The notes: a model not told the origin generated them from the sequence alone. DNA of 28,999 nucleotides from JAAYLC01 sp035654795 (GCA_035654795.1 DASRWC010000068.1:1-28999); one strand, 5' to 3'; positions 17,254-25,718 are shown, counted from the stretch's first letter. Translations and numbers: made by a program.

Positions 17254-18588
17254 ATGGACAACTCCCTTCTTTTTATTTTTTATGCCCTCCCTTTTCTCCT
17301 CGTAGGTATCGGGTTAGGAGATTATATCGGACGTTTAAGAGGTCGAGAAAAATTGAGTCGGTCTGAAGAAAATGCTAGTAGTTTTGACCGGCGAAATAAG
17401 GAACTGCTGGAACAAGTTTCTAAATTGACCCAAAGTAACCAATCCTTACTTGCGGAAAGGGAACAGCTGAAAATCGCTCGTACCGAATTGAGCACCAAAT
17501 ATGAGCACCTGGAGGAGCAATTTGTGAAGGAGCAGGAACGTTTCAGGAATTTTGAGAAAGATTTCAATGATAAATTTGAAAATCTGGCACACAAAGTTAT
17601 GGTTGAAAAAACCGAGAAATTCACAATTGCCAATCGTGAGAACATTGAAAATATTCTAAAACCTCTCAATGAAAAAATTAAATCTTTCGAAGAAAAAGTT
17701 GGGAAAACGAATGAAGATTTTATCCGAGGTCACGCAAAACTGGAAAAACAACTGGAATTTTTGAATGAACAGAACATCAGAATTAGCGAAGAGGCAAACA
17801 ACCTTACCAGAGCTCTAAAAGGTGATAGCAAAACTCAAGGAAACTGGGGAGAACTAATTTTAGAGAAAGTTTTAGAACGTTCAAATCTGGTTAAAGATCG
17901 GGAATATTTTGTGCAGCAAACTTTTGTAGATGACCAAGGCAATAAGCTCATCCCCGATATAGTCATCCATCTACCCAATGAAAAACGAATGATTATCGAT
18001 TCTAAAGTTTCGCTTCGCGCCTATGAACGTTATGTAAATGAAGAGGATGCCAATCAAAAACAATTGCATTTGAAAGACCATATAAAAGCATTGATGGCGC
18101 ACATCACTTCCTTAAGCGCCAAAAAATATGAAGACTTATTAAAAGGCGCTTCTCCCGATTTTATTTTAATGTTCATTCCTATTGAACCGGCGCTCTCTCT
18201 CGCACAAAATGAAGATCAATCCTTTTTCTATTCGGCTTTTCAAAGAAACATTCTGTTGGTAAGCCCCACAACCCTACTCTCTACTCTACGCACCATTGAT
18301 GCTTTATGGACCAATGAGAAACAACATCAAAATGCACAGGAAATTGCCAAACATGCCGCATCACTTTATCATAAATTCCAAAATTTACTGACAGATTTAG
18401 AAACTGTCGGGGCGCGGATCAATTCTTCAAAAACCTCTTATGACAAGGCCATGCTCAAACTAAGAGGAAATCAGAATCTGATCAAAGACATCCATCGCCT
18501 CGAAGAATTGGGAGTATCCCCAAAAGAGAAAATAAAAGAGCATTGGTTAAAACAAAATGAAGAAGAAGTGCAAGAACTTCCGGATTAG
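17254..18588 (+). CDS. rmuC: RmuC family protein (DNA recombination/nuclease-like)
   Basis: A 444-residue member of the RmuC family, which limits inversions and rearrangements at repeats in E. coli and has a restriction-nuclease-like fold. One N-terminal membrane helix (about 5-21) is followed by a long coiled coil (about 35-185), then the conserved GDSKTQGNWGELILEKVLE (190-208) and the PD-(D/E)xK-like core with Pro-Asp at 234-235 and DSK at 249-251. The helical C-terminus ends near VSPKEKIKEHWL. The ATG at 17254 is preferred; a TTG nine codons upstream also keeps the frame open. Its stop codon overlaps the stop of the convergent T9SS gene. No convincing promoter was found upstream; 165 bp separate it from the predicted tolC transcription start region. 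Confidence 0.9.
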   Translation: MDNSLLFIFYALPFLLVGIGLGDYIGRLRGREKLSRSEENASSFDRRNKELLEQVSKLTQSNQSLLAEREQLKIARTELSTKYEHLEEQFVKEQERFRNFEKDFNDKFENLAHKVMVEKTEKFTIANRENIENILKPLNEKIKSFEEKVGKTNEDFIRGHAKLEKQLEFLNEQNIRISEEANNLTRALKGDSKTQGNWGELILEKVLERSNLVKDREYFVQQTFVDDQGNKLIPDIVIHLPNEKRMIIDSKVSLRAYERYVNEEDANQKQLHLKDHIKALMAHITSLSAKKYEDLLKGASPDFILMFIPIEPALSLAQNEDQSFFYSAFQRNILLVSPTTLLSTLRTIDALWTNEKQHQNAQEIAKHAASLYHKFQNLLTDLETVGARINSSKTSYDKAMLKLRGNQNLIKDIHRLEELGVSPKEKIKEHWLKQNEEEVQELPD

Positions 18589-19160
18589 TTTTTCGTAACC
18601 TTTAATGTGGTATGCATATTATTGCTAAATACCCGAATAAAATAAAGACCGCTGTTTAAATTACTCATATTGATTTTTCTTAGTTTCCCATTTCCTTTTC
18701 CCGATAAAACCAATGTCCCCAAAGCGTTATAAATCTCATAGCTGTCAATGCTAAACGGAGACGAAATGTTTAATTGAGAATTTACAGGATTCGGGTAAAA
18801 TTTCAAATTCTTCTGAAACTTCTCCTCTCTAGACATTTTATTCACAACGGTTATTTTTCCGTTCATCGCAGGATTGACCTCATTTTCATAGCGCGTTACT
18901 CCCGGCTTGGAAAACGTATAAGCATAACTTCTGACTCCCGATTCCAATATACCGGAATCAAATATTTCCCGACCTCCGGGTAAAGCCGTAATAGTCTTAG
19001 GAGAATTATCGGTCCAGATCCATATAACCGTATCCCATATTTCTACAATAGGACTCGAAAACGCAGATATTGCTCCCGGCTCCCACTGGATTTCAAAAGT
19101 GGACTGAGCCGAGAGAAATAAGGAATGGAAAAGTAAAATAAACAACGTAATTTTCTTCAT
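18585..19160 (-). CDS. T9SS-secreted protein with a degenerate cupredoxin domain
   Basis: With the start at ATG 19160 this is a 191-residue protein. It has a signal peptide (to about LFLSAQ, residue 19), a cupredoxin-like beta domain (about 22-106) and a type IX sorting domain at the C-terminus: FYPNPVNSQLNI at 121-132, then SGLYFIRV, ending TLKVTKN. The cupredoxin fold is recognisable from VEIWDTVIWIWTDNSPKTITA and the closing YENEVNPAMNGKITVV. Copper ligands are lost: Lys55, Asn93 and Asn96 stand where His, Cys and His are expected, and only Met99 remains. There is no Cys in the protein. It should be exported across the outer membrane and attached or released by the Por machinery. A three-codon upstream start (MLS at 19169) is possible. 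Confidence 0.82.
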   Translation of the reverse strand: MKKITLFILLFHSLFLSAQSTFEIQWEPGAISAFSSPIVEIWDTVIWIWTDNSPKTITALPGGREIFDSGILESGVRSYAYTFSKPGVTRYENEVNPAMNGKITVVNKMSREEKFQKNLKFYPNPVNSQLNISSPFSIDSYEIYNALGTLVLSGKGNGKLRKINMSNLNSGLYFIRVFSNNMHTTLKVTKN

Positions 19161-19177
19161 AGACAACAATAAGCTAT

Positions 19178-19185
19178 CAAATTTA
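19178..19185 (-). promoter_or_regulatory. -7 box upstream of the T9SS gene
   Basis: On the minus strand this reads TAAATTTG, a perfect TAnnTTTG, 17 nt before the ATG at 19160. The -33 region has only TTTC. It lies in the 61-bp gap behind carB, so the T9SS gene can be transcribed separately from carB. Confidence 0.35.
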
Positions 19186-19221
19186 TTAAAGAAAATGAAG
19201 AAAATTAACTAAAAAGTGTAA

Positions 19222-22074
19222 TTACTTACTCAAATACATTTTCCGACGAGCATAAATGTCATAGAAGGCATCATCTTTCAGGCTATCAATAAACAATATA
19301 CTTTCTCCGGTACTTTTCATTTCAGGACCTAATTGCTTATTGACATTGGGGAATTTATTAAAGCTGAATACCGGACGTTTGATAGCAAATCCATCGATAT
19401 GCGGATTAAATTCAAAATCGGAAAGCTTATTATGTCCTAACATAATTTTTGTAGCATAATTTACATAGGGCTCCCCATAAGCTTTTGAAATGAAAGGCAC
19501 CGTGCGAGACGCTCTAGGGTTGGCTTCAATGATGTAAACAACCTCATCTTTAATGGCAAATTGAACGTTGATCAACCCGACCGTATTCAGAGCCTTGGCA
19601 ATTTTTATGGTATGATCTTTTATTTGTTGAAGAACGAACTCCCCTATATTAAACGGTGGCAGTGTAGCATTGGAATCGCCTGAATGTACTCCACAAGGTT
19701 CAATATGCTCCATAATCCCAATAATATACACATCCTCCCCGTCGCAAATAGCGTCAGCCTCTGCTTCAATGGCGCCATCCAGATAATGATCCAGAAGAAG
19801 TTTATTATTCGGAATTTGCCTAAGAAGATTGACAACGTGTTCTTCCAATTCCTCTTTGTTAATAACAATTTTCATTCCCTGACCGCCTAAAACATATGAA
19901 GGACGAATGAGAAGCGGAAAGTCCAGTTCATCAGAAAGCTTTATAGCCTTTTCGGTAGTTTCGGCAGTTCCAAATTGTGGATACGGGATATCATTTTCCT
20001 TTAAAAGTGTAGAAAAACTTCCTCGATCCTCTGCAAGATCAAGAGATTTGTAGTTGGTGCCGATAATATTGATTCCATACCGATCAAGTTTTTCGGCAAG
20101 CTTGAGTGCGGTTTGTCCTCCAAGCTGAACTATCACTCCTTCAGGTTTTTCATGACGAATGATATCATAAATATGCTCCCAAAACACCGGCTCAAAATAC
20201 AATTTGTCTGCCACGTCAAAATCTGTAGATACCGTTTCCGGATTACAGTTGATCATAATTGTTTCATATCCACATTCAGCAGCGGCAAGAACACCATGAA
20301 CACAACAATAATCAAACTCAATTCCCTGCCCAATTCGGTTGGGACCGGAGCCTAAAACAATTATCTTTTTTCTGTCAGACACCACGCTATCGTTGGCTGC
20401 AGCGGGTTCTTCTCCCTCTTTTTGAATTTCATTTTCAAAAGTGGAATAATAATAAGGCGTTTTTGCTTCAAATTCGCCGGCACAAGTATCGACCAATTTA
20501 TAAACCCGCTGAATATTCATTTCTTCGCGTTTATTATAAACTTGGCTTTCAAGGCAATTCAACATATGAGCTATTTGCCTGTCTCCGTAACCTTTTTGTT
20601 TGGCTACTAAAAGCAACTCACGCGGAAGAGATTCAAGGGTATGTGAGGAGATTTCTTTTTCCAAATAAAACAGTTCTTCATACTGTTTCAAATACCACAT
20701 GTCTATTTTAGTCAGTTCGTGAATTCTGCTTAGGGGGATTCCGATTTGAATAGCATCATAAATTACAAAAACACGATCCCAACTCGGATTTTTTAATTTA
20801 TCCAGAATTTTCTCATAGTTCGTCAAGCCTTTCCCATCTGCGCCAAGTCCGTTTCTCTTTATCTCCAAAGATTGTGTTGCTTTATGCAATGCCTCCTGAA
20901 ACGATCGGCCAATCCCCATCACTTCACCCACAGATTTCATTTGCAGACCTAATGTCCTGTCTGATCCTTCGAATTTATCAAAATTCCAACGTGGAATTTT
21001 AACAATCACATAATCCAGTGCCGGTTCAAAATAAGCCGAAGTCGTTTTTGTTATTTGATTAAATAGTTCGTCAAGTGTATATCCTATTGCCAGTTTGGAA
21101 GCAATTTTTGCAATGGGATATCCGGTAGCTTTTGAAGCCAAAGCAGATGACCTTGACACTCTAGGATTAATCTCAATGGCAATAATATCTTCTTTTTCAT
21201 CAGGACTTACGGCGAACTGAACATTACAGCCTCCCGCAAAATCGCCAATACTGCGCATCATCAGGATGGCCATATCCCGCATTCTTTGGTAACAGGTGTC
21301 ACTCAAAGTCATCGCCGGAGCCACAGTTATGGAATCTCCTGTATGGATTCCCATCGGATCCATATTTTCAATAGTACACAGAATCACCACGTTATCGTTC
21401 TTATCTCGCAGTAACTCCAACTCATATTCCTTCCAACCCAAAAGCGCTTTATCAATCAAGACTTCGTGAATGGGAGACTCTTCAAGTCCATATTTTAGGA
21501 GATCATCAAATTCGTCTTCGGTATGAACAAAAGACGCCCCTGATCCGCCGAGTGTGAAAGATGGTCTGATAACCAAGGGGAAACCGAATTCTTGGGCAAT
21601 TTCTTTTCCTTTTAAATATGAGTTTGCAATTTTTGCAGGAGCAACAGGGATCCCGATGTCAATCATCAAGTTCTTAAACTTATCTCTGTCTTCCGTAATA
21701 TTTATGGCTTCAATGTCCACTCCTATAATCTCTACACCAAAATCTTTCCATATTCCTTTTTCATCAGCCTCAATACATAAATTAAGGGCTGTCTGCCCTC
21801 CCATGGTTGGCAATACAGCATCAATTTGGGGTTGTTCTTTCAGAATCTGAACTAACGACTTTGTAGTCAATGGCAACAAATAAATATGATCTGCCATAGA
21901 AGGATCTGTCATAATGGTGGCCGGATTACTATTGATGAGAATAGTTTCTATTCCGTCTTCACGTAGAGAACGTAAAGCCTGGGAACCTGAGTAATCAAAT
22001 TCGCAGGCTTGACCAATGACAATAGGACCGGAACCAATGATTAGGATGGATTTTAAAGCTGGATTTTTAGGCAT
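19222..22074 (-). CDS. carB: Carbamoyl-phosphate synthase large subunit, without the allosteric domain
   Basis: Makes carbamoyl phosphate from bicarbonate, ATP and ammonia supplied by CarA, for pyrimidine and arginine synthesis. The protein is an internal duplication. The carboxyphosphate half (about 1-400) starts GSGPIVIGQACEFDYSG, the oligomerisation region spans about 400-560, and the carbamoyl-phosphate half starts near 574 with GSGPNRIGQGIEFDYC. Both halves keep the ATP-grasp end motifs EINPRVSRSSALASKATGYP and EANPRASRTVPFISKAYGEP. The protein stops at residue 950, about 26 residues after MKSTGE. The C-terminal MGS domain (about 120 residues in E. coli), which binds UMP and ornithine, is absent, and there is no room downstream for it. 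As I recall, about 950 residues is usual in Flavobacteriia. carA is not in the window. Confidence 0.96.
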   Translation of the reverse strand: MPKNPALKSILIIGSGPIVIGQACEFDYSGSQALRSLREDGIETILINSNPATIMTDPSMADHIYLLPLTTKSLVQILKEQPQIDAVLPTMGGQTALNLCIEADEKGIWKDFGVEIIGVDIEAINITEDRDKFKNLMIDIGIPVAPAKIANSYLKGKEIAQEFGFPLVIRPSFTLGGSGASFVHTEDEFDDLLKYGLEESPIHEVLIDKALLGWKEYELELLRDKNDNVVILCTIENMDPMGIHTGDSITVAPAMTLSDTCYQRMRDMAILMMRSIGDFAGGCNVQFAVSPDEKEDIIAIEINPRVSRSSALASKATGYPIAKIASKLAIGYTLDELFNQITKTTSAYFEPALDYVIVKIPRWNFDKFEGSDRTLGLQMKSVGEVMGIGRSFQEALHKATQSLEIKRNGLGADGKGLTNYEKILDKLKNPSWDRVFVIYDAIQIGIPLSRIHELTKIDMWYLKQYEELFYLEKEISSHTLESLPRELLLVAKQKGYGDRQIAHMLNCLESQVYNKREEMNIQRVYKLVDTCAGEFEAKTPYYYSTFENEIQKEGEEPAAANDSVVSDRKKIIVLGSGPNRIGQGIEFDYCCVHGVLAAAECGYETIMINCNPETVSTDFDVADKLYFEPVFWEHIYDIIRHEKPEGVIVQLGGQTALKLAEKLDRYGINIIGTNYKSLDLAEDRGSFSTLLKENDIPYPQFGTAETTEKAIKLSDELDFPLLIRPSYVLGGQGMKIVINKEELEEHVVNLLRQIPNNKLLLDHYLDGAIEAEADAICDGEDVYIIGIMEHIEPCGVHSGDSNATLPPFNIGEFVLQQIKDHTIKIAKALNTVGLINVQFAIKDEVVYIIEANPRASRTVPFISKAYGEPYVNYATKIMLGHNKLSDFEFNPHIDGFAIKRPVFSFNKFPNVNKQLGPEMKSTGESILFIDSLKDDAFYDIYARRKMYLSK

Positions 22075-22100
22075 TTTTTGAGATAGAATTTATTGTGGAG

Positions 22101-22108
22101 CAAAATTA
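22101..22108 (-). promoter_or_regulatory. -7 box of the carB promoter
   Basis: On the minus strand this reads TAATTTTG, a perfect TAnnTTTG, 26 nt upstream of the carB ATG. The best -33 candidate is the TTTG at the end of the T run of the rpmH terminator, only 15 nt upstream of the -7 box, slightly shorter than usual. carB therefore appears to have its own start placed directly behind the rpmH terminator. Confidence 0.45.
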
Positions 22109-22124
22109 CGATAGGAATGTGTAC

Positions 22125-22161
22125 AAAAAAAAGGTGTTGCTTTTGAAAGTCAACACCTTTT
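22125..22161 (-). terminator. Rho-independent terminator of rpmH
   Basis: Perfect 11-bp arms AAAAGGTGTTG (22129-22139) and CAACACCTTTT (22151-22161) enclose an 11-nt loop. On the minus strand the stem runs into eight T. It starts 20 nt past the rpmH stop codon and separates rpmH from carB. Confidence 0.85.
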
Positions 22162-22180
22162 AATATTCGTTTCACAGACA

Positions 22181-22339
22181 TTATTTTTTATGTCGTGGCT
22201 CAGAAGACACTGATAGTTTTTTTCTGCCTTTGGCTCTACGGGCTGCTAAAACTTTTCTTCCATTCACAGTAGCCATGCGCTCCCGGAAGCCGTGTTTATT
22301 TCTTCTTTTTCTTTTTGATGGCTGAAATGTTCTTTTCAT
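22181..22339 (-). CDS. rpmH: 50S ribosomal protein L34
   Basis: This 52-residue frame translates to the standard bacterial L34: MKRTFQPSKRKRRNKHGF, then RERMATVNGRKVLAARRAKGRKKL, with a short extra tail SVSSEPRHKK. It binds 23S rRNA in the large ribosomal subunit. It is transcribed alone, from a promoter about 95 nt upstream to a strong terminator 20 nt downstream. In many bacteria rpmH lies beside rnpA and dnaA; here that context is absent and its neighbours are carB and a TPR membrane protein gene. Confidence 0.97.
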   Translation of the reverse strand: MKRTFQPSKRKRRNKHGFRERMATVNGRKVLAARRAKGRKKLSVSSEPRHKK

Positions 22340-22439
22340 TATGGTGTACTTTAAACTTCTGAATAATCTTTTTTCAAAAATTTCCGGATATGACAGAAAT
22401 TGAATCGCAAGCCACTACGATTGTTTTTATAGGCGGGTG

Positions 22440-22469
22440 CAAAAATACGACTTGTTTTGGTTTTTACAA
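22440..22469 (-). promoter_or_regulatory. Promoter of rpmH
   Basis: On the minus strand TTG (22467-22469), 19 nt spacer, TATTTTTG (22440-22447): a full match to the Bacteroidetes promoter. The -7 box runs on into GCACCC, as in two other promoters of this window. The predicted leader is about 95 nt long, ample for regulation, but no clear structure was recognised in it. Confidence 0.55.
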
Positions 22470-22567
22470 GAATTTTATAAGAAATAATTTGATTTCTTTT
22501 TCGCGAAAACAACAATCTATAAATGTTGGTAATATTGCACAACAAAAATAATTGTTTCCCTTTCATA

Positions 22568-22600
22568 TTGAGAAAAATCTCTTTGGGATTTATACCTTTG
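22568..22600 (+). promoter_or_regulatory. Promoter of the TPR membrane protein gene
   Basis: TTG (22568-22570), 22 nt spacer, then TACCTTTG (22593-22600), a perfect TAnnTTTG followed by CACCC. The predicted start is close to 22606, leaving a leader of about 19 nt. It is divergent from the rpmH promoter. Confidence 0.55.
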
Positions 22601-22624
22601 CACCCAATTTTTTAGATAACATCA

Positions 22625-23194
22625 ATGTATAATAAGAATATAAAGCTGATTCTGGCAGTATTGATTGTAGCTGCTGCCATTTGGCAAATGACCGAAAGCT
22701 TCATTGGTAATGGAATTATGTTACTTCTTCTGGCCGGTGTATTTGTATTTTTATATTTTAAAAACGAAATCATCCTTTTAGCCTTTCTTCGCCTGAGAAA
22801 ACAAGATTTTCCCGGAGCTAAAAAATGGCTCGATAAAATTCAAAATCCGGAAGCCGCACTCGTACCTAAACAACAAGGTTACTACCATTACTTAAATGGC
22901 TTGATGGTCTCACAAACCAATATAAACGAAGCCGAAAAGCATTTCAAAAAAGCTGAAAAGCTCGGGCTCTCCATGTCCACAGATATGGCAATGGTAAAGT
23001 TGAATTTGGCAGGAATAGCTGCTTCAAAAAACCGAAAACGCGACGCGGAAATACTTTTGGATGAAGCTAAGAAACTCGATAAACACAATATGCTGGACGA
23101 ACAGATTAGAATGATGAGACAGCAAATGAAAAAGATGGGGCAACAACCCCGTCAACCTTACGGAAGACAAGCCCGAGGCGGAAGATATTTTTAA
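22625..23194 (+). CDS. Membrane-anchored protein with TPR-like helical repeats
   Basis: A 189-residue protein not recognised as a named family. Two hydrophobic helices (about 7-24 and 28-52) form an N-terminal hairpin. A cytosolic alpha-helical region (about 55-160) follows, with TPR-like spacing: YYHYLNGLMVSQTNINEAEKHFKKAEKLGL and then MVKLNLAGIAASKNRKRDAEILLDEAKKLD. The C-terminus is basic and rich in Met, Gln and Arg, ending with a Pro/Gly/Arg tail (PRQPYGRQARGGRYF). That tail and the TPR surface suggest protein or RNA contact, but no function can be assigned. It has its own promoter and no obvious partner gene. Confidence 0.75.
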   Translation: MYNKNIKLILAVLIVAAAIWQMTESFIGNGIMLLLLAGVFVFLYFKNEIILLAFLRLRKQDFPGAKKWLDKIQNPEAALVPKQQGYYHYLNGLMVSQTNINEAEKHFKKAEKLGLSMSTDMAMVKLNLAGIAASKNRKRDAEILLDEAKKLDKHNMLDEQIRMMRQQMKKMGQQPRQPYGRQARGGRYF

Positions 23195-23280
23195 TCTCCT
23201 TTATCTTTTTATACTAAATTTTACATAAAATACATCTTTAATTGTAATTTCGCAGATTCACTACTGCCTAATTTACAATT

Positions 23281-24009
23281 ATGTCTTGTGCTTGGAGATT
23301 CTTCTTTCTCTCAATTTTCATTGTCAACGTTCTCCATGCACAAGAGAATTCTGTTGGAGAAAAGAGGTTGTTTTCTCTTGCTATGGAAACCAATATCCGA
23401 GAGTATAACCACAAGGCGGAAATAGCGTTTTACAATCAAGATCTGGAAAGAGTGGAGGCATTATTTGACTCCATAGTGGAAAACGTCGTCATTGGAAGTT
23501 ACCTTGACAATTTCACCGTGTATCAATACAAGCGAAAAAAAATAAAGCTCCACAAATTTGAAAAGCCTATTTTCTTGATTACTTATTCTGATTGGTATCC
23601 CTTCGCACCCGGAGAAATAGCGGCTTTAAATCAAATTGCCGCCAAACATTATAGAGAAATTGATTTCTTGGTGCTGTTTTTTGATCCGAAAAAACGTGTA
23701 AAACCTTTTTCCAAACAGTTTGGAAATAGGATTCACCTTCTCTACGTTGACGAAAGATCCAATAAATTTGATCGAATAATAAAATCAATGAAGCACAGTT
23801 TTGGTGTTCCGACTGTGTTTTTCATTGATGGAAATAAAAAATTTGTGGATGTAGGACGCATGCCTGCTCACCATTTTCATGAAGAGTTTGAGGCTTCTTT
23901 CAACTCGAAATACAATTATTTCCTACAAGGGATATCCGTGCTTAAAAATCAAAAAGGCGGTCCTGTCATTGCCCGTAAAGACAAGGATAAAGGTGATGAA
24001 TCCAATTGA
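23281..24009 (+). CDS. Secreted thioredoxin-fold protein lacking the redox cysteines
   Basis: A 242-residue protein with a signal peptide (cleavage after about VLHA-Q21). Residues 94-185 look like a TlpA/thioredoxin fold: a strand FLITYSDWYPFAPGEIAALNQIA, where a CxxC would follow the Trp, a central strand IDFLVLFFDP, and the cis-Pro loop FGVPTVFFIDGNKKFV (Pro177). The active-site position reads Tyr106-Pro-Phe-Ala109. The only Cys in the precursor (Cys3) lies in the signal peptide, so the mature protein has none and cannot do thiol chemistry. A helical N-terminal segment (30-75) and a Lys/Asp-rich tail (222-242) flank the fold. A weak -7-like TAATTTCG lies upstream near 23245. Function unknown; a chaperone or binding role is a guess. 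Confidence 0.72.
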   Translation: MSCAWRFFFLSIFIVNVLHAQENSVGEKRLFSLAMETNIREYNHKAEIAFYNQDLERVEALFDSIVENVVIGSYLDNFTVYQYKRKKIKLHKFEKPIFLITYSDWYPFAPGEIAALNQIAAKHYREIDFLVLFFDPKKRVKPFSKQFGNRIHLLYVDERSNKFDRIIKSMKHSFGVPTVFFIDGNKKFVDVGRMPAHHFHEEFEASFNSKYNYFLQGISVLKNQKGGPVIARKDKDKGDESN

Positions 24010-24049
24010 ATTTACTATCTGAATCCGGCAGCTTGCATTCCATCAAAAA

Positions 24050-24970
24050 TTATTTGTAGTATCCTTTTTCGGGTATTTCTATAAAATATTCTTTTCCTTT
24101 CGGATTCTTTAAGTAGGTGTCTCGCAACCAAGGATTGTGGATTTTTAAAATCTTATAATTGATGTCATACTGCTTCACCCACTCTGCCCAATCATCCACC
24201 GAATAATCCACTTTTACTTTATAAGTGGGAATTTGCGGATACAAATCTTTCTCGCGGAAGTGGAATCCATATTTTTGCGGATGTGTCATGATCTCCTTTA
24301 AAGCTATTATTCTAAAGACATATCGGCTAGTCTCATCATTCAAAAGTAAATCGTAATAATCGGTTTGACCTTGTCTCCCGATTTGCCTGTTCATACCTGC
24401 TACACCTGCATTATAAGCTGCCGCGGCCATAGTCCATGAACCAAATCGTTCTTTGGCACGTTTTAAATACTGAGCAGCTACATAAGTGGATTTTTGAAGA
24501 TCGTAACGTTCATCAACGTAATCATTAATTTCCAAACCGTATTCTGTACCAGTCGCCTTCATAAAATGCCATAAACCTGATGCTCCCACAGGTGAACTTT
24601 TGAAATCCAAGGCACTCTCAGCCACCATTAAATATTTAAAATCATCGGGAATACCGTATTGTTTTAGCAAAGGCTCTACCTGGGGAAAATACTTATGAGC
24701 TCTCTTGAAGAGCAAGAGCCCGTTTGACTGCCAGTAGGCGTTTACCAACAATTCTCTGTCCATACGTTCACGAATATCGGGGTTATGAAGCGGTACCGGC
24801 TCTCCTGCGAATTCCAATTTTTCAGGAATAGGCAAGGCATATACTTTGTAGTCATTATATATTTTGCGCTCTACTATCTCATCTGCCGGCGCCTCCTGAA
24901 CGGCATAAATACTACCGGCTCCCACCCCTAATACGGCTACTGCAATACTGATTTTTGATAAAATATTCAT
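24050..24970 (-). CDS. Lytic transglycosylase, MltD-like (SLT domain)
   Basis: A 306-residue peptidoglycan lytic transglycosylase that cleaves the glycan with formation of 1,6-anhydro-MurNAc. The N-terminus is a signal peptide or anchor (ISIAVAVLGVGAGSIYA). The SLT domain spans about 95-230, with catalytic Glu118 in VAESALDF, then SSPVGASGLWHFMKATGTEYGL (124-145) and AAAAYNAGVAGMNRQI. The family's usual LysM repeats are absent; after the SLT domain comes a short extension (YKVKVDYSVDDWAEW...IPEKGYYK). It is 29 bp downstream of an alpha/beta hydrolase gene on the same strand and probably cotranscribed. It converges with the thioredoxin-like gene over 40 bp. Confidence 0.9.
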   Translation of the reverse strand: MNILSKISIAVAVLGVGAGSIYAVQEAPADEIVERKIYNDYKVYALPIPEKLEFAGEPVPLHNPDIRERMDRELLVNAYWQSNGLLLFKRAHKYFPQVEPLLKQYGIPDDFKYLMVAESALDFKSSPVGASGLWHFMKATGTEYGLEINDYVDERYDLQKSTYVAAQYLKRAKERFGSWTMAAAAYNAGVAGMNRQIGRQGQTDYYDLLLNDETSRYVFRIIALKEIMTHPQKYGFHFREKDLYPQIPTYKVKVDYSVDDWAEWVKQYDINYKILKIHNPWLRDTYLKNPKGKEYFIEIPEKGYYK

Positions 24971-24999
24971 TTGATTTTTAATAAAGATATTCTTCCTAT

Positions 25000-25665
25000 T
25001 TACTTGTTTATTACTTCCTCTAACAAATGCGACAACTCTCGCCCTTTTGTCAAAAGCATCACATGAGTTCCTCCCTTAACAACGATGCAATCTTGAATAT
25101 GTTTTATGGGAAAAACCTGATCTTCCTCTCCATGAATGTGTATCAAGTTTTGCACAGATTCCTCACGCTTCCATGTTACCATTTGTTTTATTGCCCAATC
25201 TAAATAAATTTTATCGCGAACATCAAGGTATTTTTGATAAAGTTGCAAGCGTTTTTTGGATTTAGGTCCCACAGAGAATTTAGTAAGATCATCTGTACTT
25301 AAAATCGTAGCTGTTGGAAAAACATTGTAAATCTTAAACATTCCGGTCAATTTCATTCGTAAGGGTAACTCCTCCGAGGTTTTAACGCTGGAAATGATGA
25401 TGATTTTTCTCACTTGTAAAAATTGAACCATCTCCTGTGCCACAACGCCACCAAAAGAAACACCTACAAGAACCGGATTAGGATCTGCTATTCTCTCGGC
25501 CATTCGTTTTGCATAATGAACCAGACTTTCATCCTTCTCCGGGATCAGCCATTCCAGAATTTTAATTTCATATCGGTCCTCAGGCAGATGGATATTTTCA
25601 AAAGTTTGAGGCCCGGCGGCCATTCCTGGAACAAAATATACCGGTGTTTTGTCTCTCATTGACAT
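25000..25665 (-). CDS. Alpha/beta hydrolase of unknown substrate
   Basis: A 221-residue cytosolic alpha/beta-hydrolase with a complete triad: Ser70 in GVSFGG (nucleophile elbow), Asp182 in HGEEDQVFP and His201 in GGTHVML. The oxyanion region is VPGMAAGP near 12-19. There is no signal peptide. The lid region (95-165) is short and Lys-rich. ATG 25665 (MSMRDKTP) and the Met two codons later are equally plausible starts. It is the first gene of a two-gene unit with the lytic transglycosylase, served by a well-matched promoter at 25719-25748. The pairing does not by itself show a cell-wall substrate. Confidence 0.85.
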   Translation of the reverse strand: MSMRDKTPVYFVPGMAAGPQTFENIHLPEDRYEIKILEWLIPEKDESLVHYAKRMAERIADPNPVLVGVSFGGVVAQEMVQFLQVRKIIIISSVKTSEELPLRMKLTGMFKIYNVFPTATILSTDDLTKFSVGPKSKKRLQLYQKYLDVRDKIYLDWAIKQMVTWKREESVQNLIHIHGEEDQVFPIKHIQDCIVVKGGTHVMLLTKGRELSHLLEEVINK

Positions 25666-25718
25666 AGTTTTAGTAAAACTGACAGCTGCTCACAAAGATT
25701 ATGCTTAAATTTGCAAGA

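Noticed and set aside
20113..20711. Plus-strand open frames antisense to carB, up to 150 codons
   Set aside because: Overlap conserved CarB motifs on the other strand; composition typical of antisense shadows.
22351..22566. 71-codon minus-strand frame upstream of rpmH
   Set aside because: Covers the rpmH promoter and leader; translation looks random.
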